From assembly GCF_030818255.1 (NCBI RefSeq), contig NZ_JAUTAG010000001.1:3875786-3939785 (forward strand): a stretch of DNA of 64,000 bases, read 5' to 3'. A model generated the notes under the pieces. That model was given only the letters and a program-made list of their open reading frames with translations. It was not told where the DNA came from and did no database searches. Positions 57,236-64,000 of the stretch are shown here, in pieces (position 1 is the first letter of the stretch; the number at the start of each line of letters is the position of its first letter). This DNA is from Microbacterium sp. SORGH_AS_0969. GTDB lineage: Bacteria > Actinomycetota > Actinomycetes > Actinomycetales > Microbacteriaceae. A program made the position numbers and the translations under genes.

Positions 57236-57505
57236 TTAGCGACGCAGACCGAGACGCTCGATGAGCGAGCGGTAACGGTTGATGTCGACGTCCTGCAGGT
57301 AACCCAGCAGGCGACGGCGCTGACCGACGAGCAGGAAGAGTCCACGGCGCGAGTGGTGGTCGTGCTTGTGGATCTTGAGGTGCTCGGTGAGGTCCTTGAT
57401 GCGCTGCGTCATCATCGCGACCTGCACCTCGGGGGATCCGGTGTCACCGGGGTGCGTCGCGTACTCTTCGATGATCGCCTTCTTGACGTCTGCTTCCAGT
57501 GCCAT
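57236..57505 (-). CDS. rpsO: 30S ribosomal protein S15
   Basis: 89 residues, full length: [21 protein letters not shown], then [66 protein letters not shown]. Binds 16S rRNA in the 30S platform. AGGAAGGGG lies upstream of ATG 57505. The usual downstream neighbour pnp is 18.5 kb away at 36.4-38.7 kb with a large block between. Confidence 0.97.
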   Translation of the reverse strand: MALEADVKKAIIEEYATHPGDTGSPEVQVAMMTQRIKDLTEHLKIHKHDHHSRRGLFLLVGQRRRLLGYLQDVDINRYRSLIERLGLRR

Positions 57506-57658
57506 AGGTGATCCCCTTCCTCTTCGTTGCGCGGCGCCCGACGCCTGATGCGTGGGCTCTCTTTATCCGCGGCCGATCGAACGGCAACCGCATGAGTCTA
57601 CCAGCATCGGGATGCCGCCACCGCACCGCTCCGCACCCGGCGCCGCCGCACACTGCCC

Positions 57659-57750
57659 GTGGCTCAGATGCATGACGGGTGGGGCTGGTGGTGTCTCGAC
57701 AGCGCCCCATGGAATCGCCTTCCCCACCGGTCATGCATCCGGACCACCAC
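57659..57750. repeat. Solo inverted pair of the GATGCATGACCGGTGGGG repeat (copies C and D)
   Basis: Left arm GATGCATGACGGGTGGGG (57667-57684) and right arm CCCCACCGGTCATGCATC (57722-57739) are complementary except one base, with a 37-base spacer; flanks GTGG and CCAC extend the symmetry. They face each other, opposite to copies A/B around the DUF559 gene at 26-27 kb. REPIN-like. Intergenic before the DUF167 gene. Confidence 0.85.
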
Positions 57751-57786
57751 CGCCCCGATGTCGGAGGCCTGGCGTAGCCTCGATTC

Positions 57787-58008
57787 GTGCAGCTCACGGT
57801 CCGCGTCAAGCCCGGCAGTCGACGCGGTCCCCTCGTCGAAGACACCGCGGACGGTCTCGTCGTGCACGTGCGCGAGCGCGCGGTCGACGGGGCAGCGAAC
57901 GCGGGCGTCGTGAAGGCCCTGGCCGCGCACTTCGGAGTCGCTCCCCGCGACGTCGAGATCCTGCGAGGGCACACGGCGCGCATCAAGCGCGTCGAGGTCC
58001 ACGCGTGA
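57787..58008 (+). CDS. DUF167 (YggU) family protein
   Basis: 73 residues from GTG 57787: VRVKPGSRRGPLVEDTADGLVVHVRERAVDGAANAGVVKALA and ILRGHTARIKRVEV are the family's hallmark. Small soluble protein of unknown function, often next to membrane or cell-division genes. The stop overlaps the MFS start by GTGA, so the two are coupled. Confidence 0.9.
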   Translation: MQLTVRVKPGSRRGPLVEDTADGLVVHVRERAVDGAANAGVVKALAAHFGVAPRDVEILRGHTARIKRVEVHA

Positions 58009-59310
58009 CCGCCCGCCGGAGCGCGTTCATCGACCTGCGCCCGCTGACGACATCCCCCGCCTTCGCCCGCCTGTGGATCGGGTCGACGCTCGCGGGCCTC
58101 GGCGGACAGCTCACCGTCGTGGCGGTCATGCTGCACGTGTTCGAGCTGACGCAGAGCACCTTCGCCGTGTCGATGATCGCTGTGGCGGGGCTGCTCCCGA
58201 TGATCCTCGCCGGACTGTACGGCGGCATGCTCGCCGACGCGTTCGACCGGCGCACCGTGGCGCTCCTCGCGGCCGTGGTCACGTTCGTCTCGACCGCGCT
58301 GCTGGCGGCCCTCGCCTGGACGGGCCTCGAGACGGTCGGGTGGCTGTTCGTCCTGAGCGTCGTGAACTCCGCGGCGAACTCGATCGTCATGGCGACCAAG
58401 TCGGCGATCACCCCGCGGCTGATTCCGCGCGAGCTGCTGCCGGCGGCCGCAGCCCTGCAGGGCGTCACCGTCGGGATCATGGTCATGGCCGGCCCCGCGC
58501 TGGCCGGTGTTCTCGTCGCCGTCGCGGGCTATGCCTGGACGTACTCGCTCGACGTGCTGCTGATGACGTCGCTGTTCCTCGGGCTCTGGTCGCTTCCGCG
58601 CCTGCGTCCCGAGGGTGAGGTCGTACGCCCTGGTCTCGAATCCCTCCGCGACGGCGCCCGCTTCCTCCGCCGCGCCCCGAACATCCGCCCTGCAGTACAT
58701 CCTCGACATCATCGCGATGACGTTCGGTCAGCCCGTGACGCTCTTCCCCGCGATCGGCGCCGTGCTCCTCGGCGGCGGAGCGATCACCACCGGGGTTCTC
58801 ACCGCGGCCGTCGCCGCCGGTGCCTTCCTCTCTAGCCTCTTCTCCGGCCCCATCGGGCGCGTCCGCCGCCAAGGCCTCGGGATCGAGCGGGCCATCCAGG
58901 TCTACGGGCTGTCCATCGGACTGTTCGGCGTGGTTCTCGTCGCCGCCAGCCTCGGGTGGCTCCGTCCCGATGTCGTCGACGAGACCCATGCCGCGGTCGC
59001 GCTGATCGTTCTGGCGGCGGTCACGCTCGCCGTCTCCGGCGCGGCCGACAACGTCAGCGCGATCTACCGCTCGACGATGATGCAGGCGGCGGTCCCGGAT
59101 GCCATGCGCGGACGACTCCAGGGCATCTTCATCGTCGTGGTGGCCGGTGGCCCCCGCGTCGGAGCGCTCTACGCCGGCACCCTCGCGACACTCACGGCGC
59201 TCTGGGTACCGCCCCTGTTCGGCGGCATCCTGATCCTCGCGCTCGTCGGCACGCTCGTGCGCTTCTCGCCGCGGTTCCGGCAGTACGACGCGCTCGACCC
59301 TCAGCCCTGA
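58005..59310 (+). pseudogene. MFS transporter (enterobactin-exporter/EntS-like), frameshifted
   Basis: Major facilitator with about 12 helices across two frames: SPAFARLWIGSTLAGLGGQLTVVAVMLHVF and LADAFDRRTVALLAAVVTF (motif A-like) in the first; LQYILDIIAMTFGQPVTLFPAIGAVLLGGGA through VGALYAGTLATLTALWVPP in the second. The shift lies in CCC at 58688-58690; removing one C restores APNIRLQYILDI. Length after repair about 434 residues, normal. Resembles siderophore or multidrug exporters of the MFS_3 group; substrate unknown. GTG 58005 overlaps the DUF167 stop. Confidence 0.85.
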
Positions 59311-59314
59311 GCCG

Positions 59315-59391
59315 CGCCACGCATAAACGCCATCCGCGCACGGAAACACGGTGTGCTCGTGTTTCTGCGCGCCAGAAGCGTTTATGGGCGG
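59315..59391. repeat. CATAAACGC hairpin repeat, copy 2
   Basis: Left arm CGCCACGCATAAACGC and right arm GCGTTTATGGGCG, with an inner pair GAAACAC/GTGTTTC. It shares CACGCATAAACGC and GAAACAC with copy 1 at 57065. Lies directly after the MFS stop and before the EamA gene, so it may also act as a terminator. Confidence 0.8.
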
Positions 59392-59523
59392 GACCAGCCC
59401 GGCCGGCGGGGCCCGGCGCCGGGCGCACGCACCCGGCACCGCGTCTGCCGAATCTCAGCGGATTTCCGCCGTCGCACTCCCCGACGGCGCGCGGCGCTGC
59501 ACCTCGGCCGTATCGTCGGGATC

Positions 59524-60441
59524 GTGGCATCCTCTTCCTCCCCGTCCCCCGTCTCGATCGCCGTGCAGTTCGTGCTCACCGGCATCGTGTGGGGCTCGAG
59601 CTTCCTCTTCATCGCGATCGCGCTCGACGGCATGACCCCGGCGCAGGTCGCGGGCGGTCGCCTGCTCTTCGGCGCTCTCGCACTGGCGGCGATCGTCGCG
59701 ATCCGTCGCGAGCGCCTTCCGCGGGACGGTCGCGTCTGGGGCCACCTGAGCGTGCTCTCGCTCAGCTTCTGCGTCGTGCCGTTCCTGCTGTTCGCGTGGG
59801 CGGAGCAGCACGTGTCATCGGGGCTGGCAAGCATCTTCAACGCGACCACGCCGATCATGACCGCGATCATGGCGTGGGCGGTGTTCCGCGTCGAGAGCCT
59901 CAAGGTCGGCCAACTCGTCGGGATCGCGATCGGCATCCTCGGCGTCGTCGTCATCATCGCGCCCGGGGCGATCGCCGATGTCGGCGGCAGCACGATCGCA
60001 CAGCTCGCCCTCCTCGGCGCGACGGCCTGCTACGGCTTCAGCCTCGCGTACATGCGCCGCTTCCTCGGTGACACGGGTCTCTCGGGCATCGCCTTCGCGT
60101 TCGGCTACATCGGCCCCGCCGCCGCGTTCATGGTGCTGTTGTCGCCGCTGATCCTCGCCGAACCGATGCACCTCACACTCCCGGTCGTGGGCAGCATCGT
60201 CGCTCTCGGCGTGCTCGGCACCGGGATCGCCTACGTCTGGAACCAGAACACCCTGCGCGCCTGGGGTCCCACCCGCGCCTCGACCGTGACCTACATCACC
60301 CCGGTGGTCGGGGTGGCTCTCGGCATCCTGATCCTCGGCGAGCGCATCTCGTGGAACGAGCCGGTGGGCGCGGCCGTGGTCTTCCTCGGCATTCTGCTCG
60401 TGCAGCAGCGGCTGCGCCTCTCGCGCCGCGCCCGCGTCTGA
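59524..60441 (+). CDS. EamA/RhaT family transporter (DMT superfamily)
   Basis: 305 residues from GTG 59524. Ten hydrophobic helices in two EamA repeats: IVWGSSFLFIAIALDGMTPAQVAGGRLLF and LLGATACYGFSLAYMRRFLG; C-terminal YITPVVGVALGILILGERISWNEPVGAAVVFLGI is typical. Exports metabolites or amino acids; substrate not predictable. Region 59311-59523 upstream holds the CATAAACGC hairpin and a GC-rich stretch with no gene. Confidence 0.9.
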   Translation: MASSSSPSPVSIAVQFVLTGIVWGSSFLFIAIALDGMTPAQVAGGRLLFGALALAAIVAIRRERLPRDGRVWGHLSVLSLSFCVVPFLLFAWAEQHVSSGLASIFNATTPIMTAIMAWAVFRVESLKVGQLVGIAIGILGVVVIIAPGAIADVGGSTIAQLALLGATACYGFSLAYMRRFLGDTGLSGIAFAFGYIGPAAAFMVLLSPLILAEPMHLTLPVVGSIVALGVLGTGIAYVWNQNTLRAWGPTRASTVTYITPVVGVALGILILGERISWNEPVGAAVVFLGILLVQQRLRLSRRARV

Positions 60442-60468
60442 CCTGTCCGAGACCGCGCCCGCGAACGA

Positions 60469-60502
60469 CGAAGGCCCGGATGCCGTGGCATCCGGGCCTT
60501 CG
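60469..60502. terminator. Bidirectional hairpin between the EamA and YceI genes
   Basis: Perfect 16-bp stem CGAAGGCCCGGATGCC/GGCATCCGGGCCTTCG with 2 central bases. Lies between convergent genes and contains an inverted GGATGCC/GGCATCC pair. Confidence 0.8.
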
Positions 60503-60508
60503 AGGAGA

Positions 60509-61069
60509 TCACGCCTGCAGAGCGAACTGCAGGTCGAGCTCGATGGTGACGTCCTTGCCGACGAGGACGCCGCCGGTCTCGAGGGCGGCGTTCCACGTCA
60601 GACCGAAGTCCTCGCGGTTGATGACCGTCTTGGCGGTCGCGCCGGCCTTGTAGTTGCCCCACGGGTCGGTGCCGAAGCCGCCGAAGTCGATGGAGAAGGT
60701 GGCGGGCTTGCTGACGCCGCGGATGGTGAGCTCGCCGTCGACGAGGAAGTCGCCGTCCTCGACGCGGACGCCGGTCGAGCGGAAGTCCATGGTCGGGTAG
60801 GTCTCGGTGTCGAAGAACTCGGCCGAGCGCAGGTGCTGGTCGCGGCCCTCGTCCTTGGTGTCGACGGAGGTCACGTCGACGGAGGCCTCGACGGTGGCCT
60901 CGAGCGGGTTCTCGGGGGCGACGAGGGTCGCGCTCTTCATGCCGAAGGTGCCGCGCACCTTGGAGATCATCATGTGACGGACGGTGAAGGTCACCTCGCT
61001 GTGCGAGGGGTCGAGCACCCAGGTGCCCGCCTTGTAACCGGGGATGTCGAGGGTCGTTGCGTCGGTCAT
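60509..61069 (-). CDS. YceI family protein
   Basis: 186 residues from ATG 61069 with AGGAG upstream. Lipocalin-like YceI domain: WVLDPSHSEVTFTVRHMMISKVRGTFG, VDVTSVDTKDEGRDQHLRSAEFFD, LTIRGVSKPATFSIDF. Binds isoprenoid-like lipids in structural examples. No signal peptide, so cytoplasmic here. Function in Actinobacteria unclear. Confidence 0.93.
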   Translation of the reverse strand: MTDATTLDIPGYKAGTWVLDPSHSEVTFTVRHMMISKVRGTFGMKSATLVAPENPLEATVEASVDVTSVDTKDEGRDQHLRSAEFFDTETYPTMDFRSTGVRVEDGDFLVDGELTIRGVSKPATFSIDFGGFGTDPWGNYKAGATAKTVINREDFGLTWNAALETGGVLVGKDVTIELDLQFALQA

Positions 61070-61160
61070 GTCACTCCTAAAGGTCTGGGGAGCCGAATCG
61101 GCGTCCTGCGGGGTGGAAACTCCCATTCACACGAATGTATTCCACGATCGTGAAAAAAGA

Positions 61161-61194
61161 CGAACCCGAGGGTGCCGCAGCCCCCTCGGGTTCG
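61161..61194 (-). terminator. Rho-independent terminator of the FKBP gene
   Basis: Perfect 12-bp stem CGAACCCGAGGG/CCCTCGGGTTCG, 17 bases past the stop, followed on the minus strand by TCTTTTTTC. The clearest intrinsic terminator in the window. Confidence 0.93.
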
Positions 61195-61210
61195 TGAACA
61201 TCGGATGTCG

Positions 61211-61576
61211 TCAGCCGACCTTGAGCAGGTCGATGATGAAGATGAGGGTCTTGCCCCCGAGGAAGTGGCCGCCGGCGGGACCGTAGGCGAGGTGCGGGGG
61301 GATCACGAGCTCGCGGCGTCCGCCGACCTTCATACCCGGGATGCCGTCCTGCCAGCCCTGGATCAGGCCGCGGAGGGGGAACTGGATGCTCTCGCCCCGG
61401 CCCCACGACGAGTCGAACTCTTCGCCCGACTCGTACTCGACACCGGCGTAGTGCACGGTGACGGTGTCGCCGGGCTTGGCCTCGTCGCCGTCGCCGACGA
61501 TGATGTCGCGGATGACGAGGTCGGAGGGGGCGGGGCCGCTGGGAGCGTCGAACTCCGGCTTGGTGCGATCAGTCAT
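61211..61576 (-). CDS. FKBP-type peptidyl-prolyl cis-trans isomerase
   Basis: 121 residues from ATG 61576. Single FKBP domain: DTVTVHYAGVEYESGEEFDSSWGRG, IQGWQDGIPGMKVGGRRELVIPPHLAYG, HFLGGKTLIFIIDLLKV. Aromatic and Asp residues of the active site are present (Tyr in VHYAGV, Asp in FDSSW, Trp in GWQDG). No signal peptide, so cytoplasmic folding catalyst. Confidence 0.95.
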   Translation of the reverse strand: MTDRTKPEFDAPSGPAPSDLVIRDIIVGDGDEAKPGDTVTVHYAGVEYESGEEFDSSWGRGESIQFPLRGLIQGWQDGIPGMKVGGRRELVIPPHLAYGPAGGHFLGGKTLIFIIDLLKVG

Positions 61577-61624
61577 GGGTCCATCCAAGCACGCCCGGCC
61601 CCTTCGAAAAGCCCCTGGACAAAG

Positions 61625-61675
61625 ACTCAGCGCCCGGTGCCGCGGCGATGCCTGCGTGTCTCCCGGGCGCTGAGT
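61625..61675 (-). terminator. Long-loop hairpin 3' of prsW
   Basis: Perfect 13-bp arms ACTCAGCGCCCGG and CCGGGCGCTGAGT around a 25-base loop, followed on the minus strand by CTTTGTCC. It lies 102 bases past the PrsW stop and just upstream of the FKBP gene. Confidence 0.55.
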
Positions 61676-61776
61676 TGGCCTACATCGATGGTGCTCCGGC
61701 GTCGAGGCGCTGTCAAGACCCCGGTGCGGCGGACGCCGGCGCGGGGTACAGGAAGCAGCAACGGGTCACCCCCACC

Positions 61777-62937
61777 TCACGGCGCGAGCAACGCCGCGCG
61801 TGCCGCCGTCGTCCGCTCCAGCAGCTGACGCTCGGTCGCCACCGCGTGCGGATCCCGGCCCGAGAGCGCGCGCTGTCGCGCGGCCGCGAGGGCGGTGGCA
61901 TCCACGATGAAGCTGTTCATGATGCCGGAGCGGTCGCCGCGCAGCGTGCGCGCCCAGGCCACCGCCGAGCGGCGTCCGGGGGCGGTGGCGAGCATCTCGA
62001 CCTCTTGCGGGGTGAACCACCCGGCGTCGGCGTATTCGCCGAGGCGGGCGCGGGTGAGCCGGGACTCCTCACGGCGGAGCAGCAGGATGCCGACGATGAA
62101 CGCCACGAACAACGGCACCTGCAGCGTGGCGTAGACCTCGAAGAAGTTGAAGAACGTCGCCGATCCGTTCCACACCGCGTGCAGCACGATCGCCCCGATC
62201 AGTCCGGGAACGGCGTAGCTCAGCGCCTGGCCCGTCCGCAGCGACCGCCGCGCCGCCAGCCCGAAGGCGAAGCCGGTGAGGCTGGTGAACATGACGTGAG
62301 CGAACGGCGACAGGACCGCGCGGAGGAAGAACGTCGTCGCGACCTCCCCCGGACCCCCCTCGAGGTATCCGATCGCGAAGTACTGCACGTTCTCGGTCAG
62401 CGCGAATCCCGCGCCGATGAGGGCGCCGTACACGATCCCGTCGACGGGTCCGTCGAAGAAGCGACGCGCGAAAGCGTAGAGGAGCAGCACGCCGAGACCC
62501 TTGGCGACCTCTTCGACGATCGGCGCCTGAACGACCGAGCTCACGGCATCCGGCAGTCCTCCCGTGACCACGGTCACCAGGAGGTCGACGCCCAGCGCGA
62601 TCGCCACCGAAGCCACCGCGCCCCACGCGGCCGCAAAGATCAGCAGGCGGCGCGGCTCGGGTTCCCACCGGTCGATGTAGCGCACGACGAACCAGACGAC
62701 GACGAACGGGATGACCGCCAGCACGAGCCCGATGAAGGATGCCGCGGGCCCGAGGAACCGCGTGAAGTACAGCACCAGCAACGCCAGCACCGGAACGAGC
62801 AGCGCCGCGACGATCCACAACGCGACTCCCCCTCCGCGCAGCCGTGGCGGAGCGGCCGAGACGGTGACGGGCGGGGTCGTCGAGATGCGGGCCGGCTGCC
62901 CGGGAGAGGGCTGAGAGAGCGGCGAGGGGTAGCTCAT
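61777..62937 (-). CDS. PrsW family intramembrane metalloprotease
   Basis: 386 residues. About eight transmembrane helices between residues 37 and 285. Glutamate protease motifs: EE-x2-K in PIVEEVAKGLGV (E142, E143, K146), GFALTENVQYFAIGY, SPFAHVMFTSLTG and VLHAVWNG. Related to PrsW, which cleaves an anti-sigma factor in Bacillus, and to CAAX/Abi proteases. The C-terminal ~95 residues are soluble and helical (LTRARLGEYADAGWFTPQEVEML). No anti-sigma factor gene is adjacent. Confidence 0.93.
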   Translation of the reverse strand: MSYPSPLSQPSPGQPARISTTPPVTVSAAPPRLRGGGVALWIVAALLVPVLALLVLYFTRFLGPAASFIGLVLAVIPFVVVWFVVRYIDRWEPEPRRLLIFAAAWGAVASVAIALGVDLLVTVVTGGLPDAVSSVVQAPIVEEVAKGLGVLLLYAFARRFFDGPVDGIVYGALIGAGFALTENVQYFAIGYLEGGPGEVATTFFLRAVLSPFAHVMFTSLTGFAFGLAARRSLRTGQALSYAVPGLIGAIVLHAVWNGSATFFNFFEVYATLQVPLFVAFIVGILLLRREESRLTRARLGEYADAGWFTPQEVEMLATAPGRRSAVAWARTLRGDRSGIMNSFIVDATALAAARQRALSGRDPHAVATERQLLERTTAARAALLAP

Positions 62938-63020
62938 GCGACACAGCCTAGGGGCCGCCCGGAGACTCGATTCGAGGGTTGTGGAACCGGTCGACGCGGG
63001 GCGCCCGGTAGCGTGGAGGC

Positions 63021-63887
63021 ATGCGTTTCGCCCACGTCCGTTCCCCGGAAGGGGCGGAGTCCCCTCGACTGGTCAGCGTCCACGCCGAAGAGTTCTCCTT
63101 CGTCGACGAGTTCTTCGACGGTGCACCCCGCACTCTCGAGCAGCTCATCTTCGGCGGCGACGAGCTCCTCGAGCGGGTTCGGGATGCCGCGCCCTCGGCG
63201 CCACGGCATCCGCTGTCCGGCGTCTCCTTCGCGTCGGCGGTGCTCGCTCCCCCGTCGATCCTGGCGGTCGGCTTGAACTACGCCGCGCACTCGGGCGAGC
63301 TGGGGTTGAAGACCGACGCGGGCCCGACCGTGTTCGTCCTGTGGCCAAACTCGCTGACCGCGCACGAGGCGACGACGTCGTGGTCCCGCGCGCTCAGCGA
63401 GGCGGTCGACTACGAGGCCGAGCTCGGCGTGATCATCGGCCGCCCGGGCCGCGACGTCGCCGAAGCCGACGCCCTCGACCACGTGTGGGGCTACACCGTG
63501 GTCAACGACATCACGGCGCGCAACATCCAGTTCTCGGAAGCCCAGTGGTCGCGCTGCAAGTCGTTCGACGGCTTCACTCCGACGGGTCCGTTCGTCGTGA
63601 CGGCCGACGAGATCCCCGACCCGCAGGACCTGCACATCTGGACCGTCGTCGACGGGCACACGGTTCAGGATGCCAGCACCGGCCAGATGGTGCGATCGGT
63701 CGCGACGCTCATCCACAAGCTGTCCGAGTCGGCGACGCTCCTGCCCGGAACCCTCATCTCCACGGGTAGCCCCGGAGGTGCCGGATACTCCCGCGACCCG
63801 CAGATCTTCCTCCGCGACCGCTCGACCGTCACGGTCGGCATCGACGGCATCGGTGAGCTGACGACGCACTGCCGCATCCTGGACTGA
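63021..63887 (+). CDS. Fumarylacetoacetate hydrolase family protein
   Basis: 288 residues. FAH fold: SILAVGLNYAAHSGELG, metal ligands in DYEAELGVIIG (E-x-E) and VNDITARNIQ, KSFDGFTPTGPFVV, and ISTGSPGGAGYSRDP. Cleaves C-C bonds or isomerises keto acids; the substrate (acylpyruvate, 2-hydroxyhepta-diene-dioate or oxaloacetate) cannot be told. ATG 63021. Convergent with the truncated gene at the right edge. Confidence 0.92.
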   Translation: MRFAHVRSPEGAESPRLVSVHAEEFSFVDEFFDGAPRTLEQLIFGGDELLERVRDAAPSAPRHPLSGVSFASAVLAPPSILAVGLNYAAHSGELGLKTDAGPTVFVLWPNSLTAHEATTSWSRALSEAVDYEAELGVIIGRPGRDVAEADALDHVWGYTVVNDITARNIQFSEAQWSRCKSFDGFTPTGPFVVTADEIPDPQDLHIWTVVDGHTVQDASTGQMVRSVATLIHKLSESATLLPGTLISTGSPGGAGYSRDPQIFLRDRSTVTVGIDGIGELTTHCRILD

Positions 63888-63898
63888 CGGCACGACAC

Positions 63899-63936
63899 GC
63901 GAGAGGGGCGGGGCCTCGCGGTCCCGCCCCTCTCGC
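63899..63936. terminator. Bidirectional hairpin after the FAH-family gene
   Basis: Perfect 14-bp stem GCGAGAGGGGCGGG/CCCGCCCCTCTCGC around a 10-base loop, between convergent genes. Confidence 0.8.
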
Positions 63937-63942
63937 ATTCGC

Positions 63943-64000
63943 TCACTCCTCGACGACGCTGTCCGCGGCGCGCTGGATCGGGATCGCCTGCGTGATGGGG
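63943..64000 (-). CDS. C-terminal tail of an unidentified gene (cut by window edge)
   Basis: Only the last 18 codons are visible, ending ITQAIPIQRAADSVVEE before a TGA at 63945-63943. It is assigned because the terminator at 63899 closes it and the frame is open to the edge. Too short to identify. Confidence 0.45.
   Translation of the reverse strand, partial: PITQAIPIQRAADSVVEE

Overview
The window is a 64 kb stretch of a high-GC (about 70 %) actinobacterial chromosome. Gene content and order point to Microbacteriaceae, most likely Microbacterium or a close relative. The markers are a lexA / LysM-protein divergon beside hisC, the run ftsK-pgsA-cinA-clgR-DUF3046-recA-recX, miaB-miaA-GNAT-dapF-hflX, RNase J next to dapA, and the CE1758/CE1759 flavin pair. 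Most of it is core chromosome. I see no prophage, insertion sequence, CRISPR array, rRNA or convincing tRNA. All names rest on reading translated sequence; no database was searched.

Layout. 1-6.4 kb: partial hisC, a LysM protein divergent from lexA across a LexA box, a membrane protein plus a membrane-tethered HEYSH metallopeptidase-like protein, and a frameshifted S9 peptidase. 6.6-12.9 kb: hflX, an RsmC-like methyltransferase, dapF, a GNAT protein, miaA and miaB. 13-15.6 kb: a large LuxR/LAL-type regulator. 16-22.7 kb: recX, recA (SOS box in the leader), DUF3046, clgR, cinA, pgsA and ftsK, all leftward and mostly overlapping. 22.8-27.1 kb: GNAT, RNase J, dapA and a DUF559/AbiEi-like gene. 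27.3-35 kb: NUDIX, SDR, dfrA, thyA, a thioredoxin/DUF4395/OsmC/epimerase cluster, a TPR protein, dapB, a methyltransferase and a histidine phosphatase. 35.2-38.7 kb: an aldo/keto reductase and pnp.

38.8-57.2 kb is an accessory block lying between pnp and rpsO, which are usually adjacent in bacteria. It holds a lytic transglycosylase, a glycosyltransferase-SGNH fusion, DedA, orphan I and D chelatase-like subunits, fructosamine kinase, a nuclease, a methyltransferase, the CE1759/CE1758 pair, an acyltransferase, the efeUOB iron system under an IdeR-like box, and a 2-oxoglutarate oxygenase. 57.2-64 kb: rpsO, DUF167, a frameshifted MFS transporter, EamA, YceI, FKBP, PrsW, a fumarylacetoacetate-hydrolase-family protein and the tail of an unidentified gene.

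Several layers are not explained by genes. (1) The heptamer GGATGCC/GGCATCC occurs about 115 times by my eye count, roughly seven times chance. It is balanced between strands, favours codons that are otherwise uncommon here, and forms inverted pairs in terminators and leaders, which resembles a DNA-uptake signal. (2) There are at least three hairpin/REP-like families: GATGCATGACCGGTGGGG, which brackets the DUF559 gene; CATAAACGC; and a GAGCCTGTCGA core with two different self-complementary stems, amplified into an 80-bp tandem array. (3) Four genes carry single-base C/G indels, which suggests sequencing error or fresh decay.
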